The notes under the pieces are model-generated. The model was not told where the DNA came from and did no database searches. It worked only from the letters and a program-made list of their open reading frames with translations. The translations under genes were made by a program, and so were the position numbers. This document shows, piece after piece, positions 54,681 to 62,788 of a DNA stretch of 64,000 nucleotides. Each line of letters begins with the position of its first letter. The stretch's first letter is position 1. The stretch lies in contig NZ_JAKILT010000006.1 of the NCBI RefSeq assembly GCF_023283535.1, positions 1-64,000 of the forward strand, in the 5' to 3' direction. The stretch comes from Shewanella sairae (lineage in GTDB: Bacteria > Pseudomonadota > Gammaproteobacteria > Enterobacterales > Shewanellaceae).

Positions 54681-56924
54681 TTAATTACCCTTGAGCTCTC
54701 GATCTAAAAAGTCCGCCAGTGAGCGATACAAATGCACTCGTACCTTCTCCCCGCGCATAGAGTGCTTAGAGCCTGGATAATCGATCATCTGGAACAACTT
54801 GCCTTCATCCTGCAGCGCCTTGTAAACCCGAGTACTGTTTTCAAATAATACGTTATCGTCAGCCATGCCATGGTACATCAGCAATCCTGACTCATAGCCA
54901 CCAACGTACGGCAACACACTGCTCGCTTCATAACCTTCGGCATTGGTTGTAGGGTTGCCCATATAACGCTCTGTGTAATGCGTATCATACAAAGACCAGT
55001 CAGACACAGGTGCACCCGAGATCGCCGCTTTAAAGTAGTCTGGTGCTTTAAAGATGCTCATCAATGCCATATAGCCACCATAGCTATGACCATAGATAGC
55101 AATGTTGCCGCTATCGACATATGGCAGAGTGCGCAGGTGATCCACGCCCACCTTTTGATCGTTCACTTCTACTTCACCAAGCTGCTTGTAAATCACATAT
55201 TCAAACTTGGTACCGCGATGAGCTGAGCCGCGGTTATCGAGCTGATAAACAATATAGCCTTGCTGCAATAAGTGTTGAGTAAAGTAGTCTTGATGACTCC
55301 AGCTATTGACTACCAGCTGTGCATGAGGGCCACCATATACACGCACTACAACCGGATACTGCTTGTTAGCATCAAAGTTAGTGGGTTTGAACAGACGATA
55401 CTGCAGCATTTGGCCGTCTTCAGCTTTTAGCTCGCCAAACTCTGGTACTTGCCACAAACCAAAGTAATCATAAAGAGGATGCCCCTTCTTCACCTCATTT
55501 TGCTCTACCCAAGCGAGACGCTTGCCGCTTTGATCATGCAAGCTCACCTGTGGTGGCTGTGACAAACTACTGAAGTAATCAAGGTATACTGGTTTGTTGT
55601 CGGCAAATACTGTTGAATGCATGCCGCTACGCTGGCTAATGCTTTCAACCTTGCCACCAGCGAGAGCGACGCGGTATAGCTGCTTCTCAGTAACTTTGGT
55701 TTTACGGCCAGTAAAGTAAACTTCACCGGCTTTTTCATCGATATACTCAACGGCATCAACCGCCCAATCACCGGAGGTGAGCTGACGGATAACTTTGCCA
55801 TCTAAGCCAATCAAATACAGATGGTTAAAACCATCACGTTCAGACGCCCAGATAAACGCCTTTTGCTGCTTCAAAAAGTGCAAGTCGTCATTAAGGTTTA
55901 CCCAAGCCTCGCTGCGCTCTTTAACTAAGTCTTTATCATTTTTTATATCATCAATTGCTACAACGCGCAGATCGAGCGCTTGCTGATCGCGGCTCTGCCA
56001 TTGATACGACAAATGTTTGCTGTCAGGCAACCATTTAACCCGTGGCAAGTAGATATCAGTGTCTTTACCTAAATCCACCCAAGCGACTTGTTTATCTTTA
56101 AGCGTCACTACGCCGAGCTCAACTTTGACGTTATTCTCGCCAGCATAGGGATAACGCTGCTCGGTCAGCTTAATTCCGTCGGCATAAATTTCATTGCGGG
56201 TAACCAATTCCACGCCCGACTCATCGATGCGAGTATAGGCAATCGCCGACTCATCCGGCGCCCACCAGTAGCCAGTCATTCTACCCATCTCTTCTTGGGC
56301 AACAAACTCAGCCATAGCGTTTTTAATCGCGCCGCCACCATCAGTGGTTAATGCAGTAATGTCCTGAGTTTTTAAGTCCAACACATACAAGTTTTGCTCA
56401 CGCACAAATGACACGAAGTGCCCTTTAGGTGACAATCTCGCATCAGTAGCAAAGCCTTCGCCGGTTGCCAGCAACTTAACCTTGTTATCTGCCACCGAGT
56501 AGTAATACAACTGACCCGCAGCAGGGATTAAAATCGCCTCGCCATCTTTAGACCAAAAGTATTCCATGATCCCTTGACCATAAATACGCTGACGCTCACG
56601 GCGCGCCTTTTCTTCGTCCGACAGTTCACCGGCTTCCAGCTTATCGGCATCAATTAGCAGGCTTTGCTTACCAGTTGCGACATCCATCTGCCACAAGTCA
56701 TACAAATGCTGATTGTCTTTACGACCTGCAAGGTAAGTAACACGCTTGCCATCCGGTGATAGCTTGAGCCCTCTAGGGCTGCTGCCAGCAAGCGCAGGAG
56801 AAGCGTACATACGCTCGATAGTGAGTGGCTCAGTGCCACCGGGGAGTGATGATGCTTGAGCTGCTGTAGAGCTAAGCACCAAAGGCAAAGAGGCTAACAG
56901 TAAACTCATCCAATTTTTTTTCAT
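54681..56924 (-). CDS. Dipeptidyl-peptidase IV-like prolyl oligopeptidase (S9)
   Basis: A 747-residue exported peptidase. Signal peptide (MKKNWMSLLLASLPLVLSSTAAQA), then an N-terminal beta-propeller (DPP-IV N, about 60-480) with the EEMGRMTGYWWAPDESAIAYTRIDE segment carrying the substrate-binding Glu pair. A C-terminal alpha/beta hydrolase follows with nucleophile Ser in IYGHSYGGYMALM, Asp in YHGMADDNVLF and His in YPGSKHSMRG. It cleaves X-Pro or X-Ala dipeptides from peptides, so it plausibly works with the upstream subtilase in protein scavenging. Probably periplasmic. Confidence 0.92.
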   Translation of the reverse strand: MKKNWMSLLLASLPLVLSSTAAQASSLPGGTEPLTIERMYASPALAGSSPRGLKLSPDGKRVTYLAGRKDNQHLYDLWQMDVATGKQSLLIDADKLEAGELSDEEKARRERQRIYGQGIMEYFWSKDGEAILIPAAGQLYYYSVADNKVKLLATGEGFATDARLSPKGHFVSFVREQNLYVLDLKTQDITALTTDGGGAIKNAMAEFVAQEEMGRMTGYWWAPDESAIAYTRIDESGVELVTRNEIYADGIKLTEQRYPYAGENNVKVELGVVTLKDKQVAWVDLGKDTDIYLPRVKWLPDSKHLSYQWQSRDQQALDLRVVAIDDIKNDKDLVKERSEAWVNLNDDLHFLKQQKAFIWASERDGFNHLYLIGLDGKVIRQLTSGDWAVDAVEYIDEKAGEVYFTGRKTKVTEKQLYRVALAGGKVESISQRSGMHSTVFADNKPVYLDYFSSLSQPPQVSLHDQSGKRLAWVEQNEVKKGHPLYDYFGLWQVPEFGELKAEDGQMLQYRLFKPTNFDANKQYPVVVRVYGGPHAQLVVNSWSHQDYFTQHLLQQGYIVYQLDNRGSAHRGTKFEYVIYKQLGEVEVNDQKVGVDHLRTLPYVDSGNIAIYGHSYGGYMALMSIFKAPDYFKAAISGAPVSDWSLYDTHYTERYMGNPTTNAEGYEASSVLPYVGGYESGLLMYHGMADDNVLFENSTRVYKALQDEGKLFQMIDYPGSKHSMRGEKVRVHLYRSLADFLDRELKGN

Positions 56925-57191
56925 TATTATTCCCTGGATTAAACCCGAAGTCGTCTTTAGTTAAATTAGAATCAGTTAACTGACTGTTCGGCTGAAAATT
57001 CGCCTACATTGTGCCTTAATCAGTAGCAAAACAAAAATTGCTCAAATGACATCACTCTTAGCAGTTGAAAAGCCAATCTTTACAGCTGAAAAAACTAGCG
57101 TTCTCAGGTATCATCGCGTCAATAATAAAGAATACACTTTTGTCCTGACCTCAAACTCAATTTACTCACGTAAAATTGTATAGGAAACAAG

Positions 57192-58181
57192 ATGCAAACT
57201 CTGGCTGAAAACCTGACATCACAAGCAATTTCCCCTACTCTTGAAAAACTTATTCTGACCTTAGCTAATACTTCTAAAGAGATTAGCCACGCGGTTCGTC
57301 ACGGCGCACTAGCCGGCGTATTAGGCGCAACAGAGCAAGAAAACGTTCAAGGTGAGACTCAGAAGAAACTCGATATCATCACCAATGATATGCTTAAAGA
57401 TGCCCTAAAGGCTGACGGTAAAGTACGTGGTATCGCCTCTGAAGAAGAAGACTATGTAGTTGAAGCCGATGCAAACGGCGAGTTCCTAGTGTGTTTTGAC
57501 CCACTAGATGGCTCTTCAAACATCGATATCAACTCACTTGTGGGTACTATCTTTTCAGTATTGCCAGCGCCTGCAGGCGAGCTAACTGAAAACAGTTTCT
57601 TACAAGCAGGTCGCAACCAAGTTGCCGCAGGTTATGTGCTATACGGCCCATCAACCATGCTTGCACTGACTACAGGTCAAGGCGTACAGCTATTTACCCT
57701 AAACCCAGAAACTAACGAGTTTTTGCTAACTGATGGTGCGATGGCTATCAGCAAAGACACAGGCGAGTTTGCCATTAACATGTCAAACCAACGCTTCTGG
57801 GAAGCACCAATGCAGACTTACATCAGTGATTTATTGCTAGGTAAGATTGGCCCACGTGAAAAGTCATTCAACATGCGCTGGATTGCCGCCATGGTGGGCG
57901 ACGTACACCGCGTACTTTGCCGCGGCGGTATCTTCACTTACCCAACAGACAACAAGAACCCAGAAAAGCCATACAAGCTACGTTTAATGTACGAAGCAAA
58001 CCCAATGGCATTCTTGGTAGAGCAAGCAGGCGGTAAAGCGTCGACGGGTTATGAAACCATTATGGATATTCAGCCAACTGAAATTCACCAACGTGTAGCG
58101 GTGATCTTAGGCTCTGCCAATGAAGTTGATATGTGTCTTGAGTATCATGCTCAGGATTACAGTGAAGAGCCTTCTTTATAG
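57192..58181 (+). CDS. fbp: Fructose-1,6-bisphosphatase class 1
   Basis: A 329-residue class I FBPase. Metal-binding and catalytic motifs are [33 protein letters not shown]. Substrate-binding regions follow in [35 protein letters not shown] and [35 protein letters not shown]. It hydrolyses fructose-1,6-bisphosphate to fructose-6-phosphate in gluconeogenesis. GGAAAC precedes the ATG. A terminator lies at 58265-58302. Confidence 0.96.
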   Translation: MQTLAENLTSQAISPTLEKLILTLANTSKEISHAVRHGALAGVLGATEQENVQGETQKKLDIITNDMLKDALKADGKVRGIASEEEDYVVEADANGEFLVCFDPLDGSSNIDINSLVGTIFSVLPAPAGELTENSFLQAGRNQVAAGYVLYGPSTMLALTTGQGVQLFTLNPETNEFLLTDGAMAISKDTGEFAINMSNQRFWEAPMQTYISDLLLGKIGPREKSFNMRWIAAMVGDVHRVLCRGGIFTYPTDNKNPEKPYKLRLMYEANPMAFLVEQAGGKASTGYETIMDIQPTEIHQRVAVILGSANEVDMCLEYHAQDYSEEPSL

Positions 58182-58221
58182 GTTCTAGGGGTTGGGATAG
58201 GTTCTAGGTTCTAGGTTCTAG
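58182..58221 (+). repeat. GTTCTAG heptamer tandem repeat after fbp
   Basis: Three exact tandem GTTCTAG units (58201-58221), with another copy at 58182-58188, immediately after the fbp stop. Confidence 0.85.
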
Positions 58222-58264
58222 GCAAGGCTGAGACGGCTGGAGCCGGAAAAGAAAAATCTAAAAG

Positions 58265-58302
58265 AAAAGCCAATCCTATGTTAGTAGGGTTGTGCTTTTT
58301 TT
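58265..58302 (+). terminator. Terminator after fbp
   Basis: AAAAGC...AATCCTA pairs with TAGGGTT...GCTTTT (58265-58299) with one internal bulge, followed by further T. Confidence 0.65.
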
Positions 58303-58346
58303 GCGCCGAACTTTTTGCGCCTAACTCTGGCGCTTGGGCTTATCGC

Positions 58347-58617
58347 TATCAGGCTACGCCTGACCTTTAAGTTAGACTTCGTCTAACAACTAAAGTCGTG
58401 GGATTCCATCCCACACCCGGGCAAGGAGGACTGCTCGTCCTTATCCTCCTTGCATCCACCATGACGCCCCCGACGAAGTTGTTGATCCTCACTCATTTTC
58501 GAAAATATCTATCGCCTCATATTCGCCGTCCATGGCTCACCTAAGGCTATCTCGGCATCCATGCCTCAATCACGATATTTATCTTCAATGACCTCGGCAA
58601 CTCCGATGGGGAATTGG
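58347..58617 (+). repeat. Left palindrome-rich island (inverted partner of 60188-60542)
   Basis: About 270 bp packed with short palindromes, for example GTGGGAT/ATCCCAC (58399-58415) and GGCATCCATGCC. Its outer part (CTTTAAGTTAGACTTCGTCT...) and inner end (CTCGGCAACTCCGATGGGG) recur in reverse complement in the island at 60188-60542, on the other side of the GIY-YIG gene. No protein-coding signal. Confidence 0.75.
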
Positions 58618-58703
58618 AGTTTTATGTAGGATTTGCCTACTTATTCTAACAACAAGCGTTACAAACTTGAGTCGTCATACTGAAAGCAATTAGAAACATC
58701 GTT

Positions 58704-60062
58704 TTAGATGGTTTCAGGTAAAAAATCGTCATTATTTAACGATTTCTTTTCTCTTTGAGCTCTAATAGCAAGAGTTTCTCGATATTCTCGAGCTTCAGCA
58801 GTTTCAATAAACTCTGCATCAGGACTAATGGAAAGAGCAGCCTTTTCTATCTCAGATAAAGAAACATTAAAAAACTCTTTTCGTTGATTAACAAGATTCA
58901 AACGCTGCTCATCAAACAGTTTATGTAGCTCTTTTTCTAGTCTTGGAGCATCATTTGAGTGAATCATTGCATGAACGTCAAACAAAAAGGGGACACTTGC
59001 ATCTCCTAGCTCTTTAACTCGATCCAACGGTTCTAATCGTCTCGTCATACCTATTTTATAAACATTTTCACCAAACGAACCTGTATTAGAAATAACATAT
59101 ACGTGCCCCATCTTAGTTTGTTCGGCCATCGATTTAGCTCTTTCACTTTGCAGATGAGCTTGGAGCAACTGAGTATTAAGTTCCTCAATTTTCTCATTCA
59201 GCTTATCGAGTTTAGAGCCCGTCGCTTTTTCAGCTTCAAGTTTTGCCTTCTCTAACAAACTTTGGTATTTATCCTCTTCCTTTTGCGCTTGCAAAAACTC
59301 TTTTTCAAGCTTTGCTTCTTCTCGCATCTGTTGGCGAATTTCAGCTTGTTCTTCCTTTTCTCTCTGCTTCTTTTCTTGATATTCATGAGTTAATCGAAGC
59401 TCATCAAGTTTTAGATTTAAATATACACGGTTGATATGAATTGAATTTGACTCATTCAACTTATTGATGGCGTCAAAAGCTTTTTCGATTCTTAACTCCA
59501 TTCTATCTGCGTTACTCCATGAAACCTTACTAATAGCCGCGTCACACTCATTATTGAATGCTCGAGCAGTCATCCTAATATTCCGGTTTGTCATGGTTCG
59601 ACCTTTAACCTTACTTCCATCCACAGACCAATCTGTAGAGCATGTAATAGCACTTTTATCAGTAATCATCTGTTTCTGTTGAGCTTTTGTTTCAGATAAC
59701 TTATCTTTGAATTTCTCTGATGTGTCATAATCGAAATGAGGCTTGTAAAAACCTAGCTGTGCTAATTCTATATCTTCATCATAAATGGCAGCTTCAAACT
59801 TCAGCTGTTCAAATATCTTTCTTTTTTCACTGTAGCTAGCCTTAAGCTCTTCTATTTGTTTTAAAATTTTACTTTCAGTAGATATAGCTTCCTGCTCTTT
59901 TTCATTTGCAATACTTAACCTAGATTCAATTTCCTTATCTATATCAATAATTTTCGAATACTTATTTTCGTATTCCTTAGCTTTCCTATGTGTTTTTATG
60001 CCCAAAAATATACTAACTAATAGTCCAAATAATAAGACGACTAAAATAGGTTCGTACTGCAT
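58704..60062 (-). CDS. Membrane-anchored DUF4041 / GIY-YIG nuclease, SNIPE-like
   Basis: A 452-residue protein. It has one N-terminal transmembrane helix (about 6-22, ILVVLLFGLLVSIFLGI) and a coiled coil (24-90). A DUF4041-like region follows at about 95-235 (AQLGFYKPHFDYDTSEKFKDKL, SWSNADRMELRIEKAFDAINKLN). A highly charged coiled coil (about 230-318) leads to a C-terminal T5orf172/Mug113-type GIY-YIG nuclease (319-405). Probable active-site residues are Y322 (GHVYVIS), Y335 (NVYKIGMTRR), R348, and E376 in LEKELHKLF. From memory this is the layout of SNIPE, reported to cut phage DNA at the membrane during injection. The gene appears AT-richer than its neighbours, stands alone and lies between inverted repeats. 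Function is inferred, not shown. Confidence 0.85.
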   Translation of the reverse strand: MQYEPILVVLLFGLLVSIFLGIKTHRKAKEYENKYSKIIDIDKEIESRLSIANEKEQEAISTESKILKQIEELKASYSEKRKIFEQLKFEAAIYDEDIELAQLGFYKPHFDYDTSEKFKDKLSETKAQQKQMITDKSAITCSTDWSVDGSKVKGRTMTNRNIRMTARAFNNECDAAISKVSWSNADRMELRIEKAFDAINKLNESNSIHINRVYLNLKLDELRLTHEYQEKKQREKEEQAEIRQQMREEAKLEKEFLQAQKEEDKYQSLLEKAKLEAEKATGSKLDKLNEKIEELNTQLLQAHLQSERAKSMAEQTKMGHVYVISNTGSFGENVYKIGMTRRLEPLDRVKELGDASVPFLFDVHAMIHSNDAPRLEKELHKLFDEQRLNLVNQRKEFFNVSLSEIEKAALSISPDAEFIETAEAREYRETLAIRAQREKKSLNNDDFLPETI

Positions 60063-60187
60063 TTATTTTCGCTCCTGAATATGAAGCTTACACATTAATC
60101 TCTGGCAAGAATTCACCAAAACAAAAATCACTATAAAACAATACTATGTGACGCAAAACACATATCATTGCCAACAGAACACACCAA
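60063..60187. other. Upstream region of the GIY-YIG gene
   Basis: About 125 bp between the gene start and the right repeat island. It is AT-rich and must contain the promoter if the cassette is self-sufficient. No box is confidently assigned. Confidence 0.35.
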
Positions 60188-60542
60188 ATCCCCATCGGAG
60201 TTGCCGAAGGACGTTGGAATAAATCGCGTGATGCCGACATGGATGTCGGTGTAGCTTTCGCGGGGCAGGATGCCCCATCGGAAGCGTTAGCGATTTATCC
60301 ATAAGTACGAGGGTGACAACTCCGCAGGGGCGGCTGGGACTCTTTATAAAAGAAAGGGTCAAGAGGGGGAAGCTGTTGTCCCCCTCTTGCCCGAGTGTGA
60401 GCTGAAAGCTCACGACCTTTATCAAGCGGAGCTTGATTACATCAAGGTCGGCGAAGTCTGATGCATTACCAATGTGGCACAGTCACGACCTTAGTTGTTA
60501 GACGCAGTCTAACTTTAAGTTCAAACGAAGTTTGATTGCATC
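60188..60542 (-). repeat. Right palindrome-rich island (inverted partner of 58347-58617)
   Basis: About 355 bp with nested palindromes, including GCCGACATGGATGTCGG (60233-60249), GGGGCAGGATGCCCC, and GGGGGAAGCTGTTGTCCCCC. Its inner end (CCCCATCGGAGTTGCCGA) and its outer end (TTAGTTGTTAGACGCAGTCT) are reverse-complement counterparts of the left island. The middle parts have diverged. A frame of 86 codons on the minus strand here is an artefact of the repeats. Confidence 0.75.
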
Positions 60543-60565
60543 AGCCCTACTTTTGGGCAAGAAAA

Positions 60566-60620
60566 CAAAAAGAGTTTACTGAGCCAAACATTACAAATAT
60601 CAGCTCAAGTAAACTCTTTA
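60566..60620 (-). terminator. Terminator of the ABC transporter operon
   Basis: AGAGTTTACTGAG (60571-60583) pairs with CTCAAGTAAACTCT (60604-60617), one bulge. On the minus strand it is followed by TTTTTGTTTT. Confidence 0.75.
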
Positions 60621-60688
60621 ATCTCAATCGAAAAGTTCGTTATTAGCGAAAATTAACGAGACTTCAACAACGATAAACCACGCTATCG

Positions 60689-61654
60689 CTAGCGAGATTT
60701 AACGTAAGGTTTACCAATCGCCTTTGGTCCTACCGCGCGGCCAATAAAGCCTGCTAGTAACAATACCGTTAGGATATAAGGTAACACCTCAATCGCTTGT
60801 ACTGGGATTTCGCCAACTAGCGGTAGCTCAACACCTTGCAAACGAATCGCAATCGCATCTAAGAAACCAAACAGTAAACAACCAAACAATACTGGCACAG
60901 GTTTCCACTTACCGAAAATCAACGCTGCTAACGCAATAAAGCCTTTACCCGCACTCATGTTCGGTACAAAGCCTGCGCTGTGGGCAGTCGACAAGTAAGC
61001 ACCTGCCATACCCGCTAACACACCAGCAATAATCAATGCTCGGTAGCGGATCCACGCAACGGAGATACCAGCTGTATCTACCGCATGCGGGTTTTCACCG
61101 GCTGCACGTAATCGCAGACCAAAACGGGTTTTATAAACGACCCAGTAAACGGCTGGTACAGCAAACAGCGACAGATACACTAAGAAATTGTGCCCTGATA
61201 TTAGCTGACTATAAACCATGCCAATAACTGGTACATCGGCTAATGCATCTGCAAATGGAAGTGTAATCGCAGTAAAGCGTGAATCATCAGTTAGTGCTGG
61301 CGTTTGCCCACCTAAACCGAACCAGAAACGACCCAAGGTAACGGTTAAACCAACCGCTAACATGTTGATGGCTACACCAGATACGATTTGGTCGCCGCGG
61401 TGAGTAATGGTTGCAAAACCATGCACCAGTGACAGCATCACTGAAACAGCAATACCTGCCAGCAGACCAAGCCACACAGAGCCTGTGACTGTAGCGGTTG
61501 CCGCTGCGGCAAAGGCAGCTGAAAGCATCTTGCCTTCTAGGGCAATGTTAACGATACCTGAGCGTTCTGAGAACAGACCGGCCAGTGCAGCTAGAATTAG
61601 CGGCGCCGATACACGTAGCGTTGCATCTAAGATTAGAATGATATTCTCAAACAT
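60689..61654 (-). CDS. ABC transporter permease, BmpA/nucleoside type (second permease)
   Basis: A 321-residue inner-membrane permease of the branched BPD_transp_2 family. Eight or more hydrophobic segments are visible, with LILAALAGLFSERSGIVNIALEGKMLSAAFAAAA at the N-terminus and MSAGKGFIALAALIFGKWKPVPVLFGCLLFG, the EAA-like cytoplasmic loop. The motif pattern resembles YufQ/NupQ-like guanosine or purine-nucleoside permeases. It ends an operon with the upstream permease gene (gap 3 bp) and an ATPase gene. Substrate not certain. Confidence 0.88.
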   Translation of the reverse strand: MFENIILILDATLRVSAPLILAALAGLFSERSGIVNIALEGKMLSAAFAAAATATVTGSVWLGLLAGIAVSVMLSLVHGFATITHRGDQIVSGVAINMLAVGLTVTLGRFWFGLGGQTPALTDDSRFTAITLPFADALADVPVIGMVYSQLISGHNFLVYLSLFAVPAVYWVVYKTRFGLRLRAAGENPHAVDTAGISVAWIRYRALIIAGVLAGMAGAYLSTAHSAGFVPNMSAGKGFIALAALIFGKWKPVPVLFGCLLFGFLDAIAIRLQGVELPLVGEIPVQAIEVLPYILTVLLLAGFIGRAVGPKAIGKPYVKSR

Positions 61655-61657
61655 AAT

Positions 61658-62788
61658 TTATGCCTCCGCCTTAACGCTGCCGATGGCTGCTTTCTTTTGA
61701 TTAAGAAACACAAATAGCTTCTCAGTCGGTTTCACTAGCATTAATGCTAATGCGCCGCTAAACAATACCACTAATGCTTGCACTACTTGGATCATTTCAC
61801 GGTCGATATTCGGGTAATCAAATGACAACTCTGCGCCGCCTTGATACAGCACGCCAAATAAAATACTCGCCAAAATAATCCCTATCGGATGACTACGGCC
61901 AATCAAACACACCGCAATACCAGTGAAGCCATAACCGGCAACGAAGTCGAGTTTAAGCTGCTGGCTGTACCCTTGTACTTCGTTCAAGCCCATCATGCCT
62001 GATAGCGCACCAGAGATAAGCATCACTACAATGATCAGCTTCTTGTAGCTAATGCCGCCGTATTCGGCTGCACTTGGGCTTGCGCCCATTGCACGAATGG
62101 CATAACCCCAGCGAGTGCGCCACAGCAATGCCCATACAAGTACACAGCAGATAAGCGCAATAAAGAAACTTAGGTTCATTGGAGATTGTGAGAACGAGAA
62201 ACCAAACCATGCTGCGATCTCATGGAACATTGGCAAACCCGCGTTTTCATCAAATACCCGTGATACTGGCGCCATTTGTCCTTCAAGTTTAAGTACGTTT
62301 ACCAGTAGGTAAACCATTAACGCTGAAGCAATAAAGTTAAACATGATGGTAGTGATAACGATATGGCTACCACGGTACGCCTGTAAGTATGCAGGGATCA
62401 GCGCAAACAGCGCACCAAACAACATACTGGCAAGCATGGTAATCGGCAGCAACGCCCAGAAAGGCAAGGTGCTATCGAGTGCTAAACACGCCAGTCCGAC
62501 ACCTAAGCCACCCATATAGGCTTGGCCTTCACCACCAATGTTAAATAGGCCGGCAGAGAATGCCATTGCTACAGCCAAACCGGTAAAGATAAAGTTAGTC
62601 GCGTAATAAAGCGTGTAACCAATGCCCTCTTGGTAACCAAGTGCGCCTCGTACCATCACCCCAGCTGCTTCTATCGGGTTGACATCAACCGCAATAAAAA
62701 TACCTGCGGCAAACGCAAACGCAAACATGATATTAATCAGAGGCAAAACAAAAATGTTTACCCAAGATGGGATTTTAGAGTCGTTCAT
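61658..62788 (-). CDS. ABC transporter permease, BmpA/nucleoside type (first permease)
   Basis: A 376-residue permease of the same family (YufP/NupP-like). The NFIFTGLAVAMAFSAGLFNIGGEGQAYMGGLGVGLA segment and DFVAGYGFTGIAVCLIGRSHPIGIILASILFGVLYQGGAEL are typical of sugar/nucleoside importers. Its ATG overlaps the stop codon of the ATPase gene in an ATGA arrangement (62785-62788), so translation is coupled. Confidence 0.9.
   Translation of the reverse strand: MNDSKIPSWVNIFVLPLINIMFAFAFAAGIFIAVDVNPIEAAGVMVRGALGYQEGIGYTLYYATNFIFTGLAVAMAFSAGLFNIGGEGQAYMGGLGVGLACLALDSTLPFWALLPITMLASMLFGALFALIPAYLQAYRGSHIVITTIMFNFIASALMVYLLVNVLKLEGQMAPVSRVFDENAGLPMFHEIAAWFGFSFSQSPMNLSFFIALICCVLVWALLWRTRWGYAIRAMGASPSAAEYGGISYKKLIIVVMLISGALSGMMGLNEVQGYSQQLKLDFVAGYGFTGIAVCLIGRSHPIGIILASILFGVLYQGGAELSFDYPNIDREMIQVVQALVVLFSGALALMLVKPTEKLFVFLNQKKAAIGSVKAEA

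Noticed and set aside
60165-60425. Minus-strand frame of 86 codons
   Set aside because: It lies almost entirely inside the palindrome-rich island, has no SD and shows no protein-like composition; the island explains the open frame.
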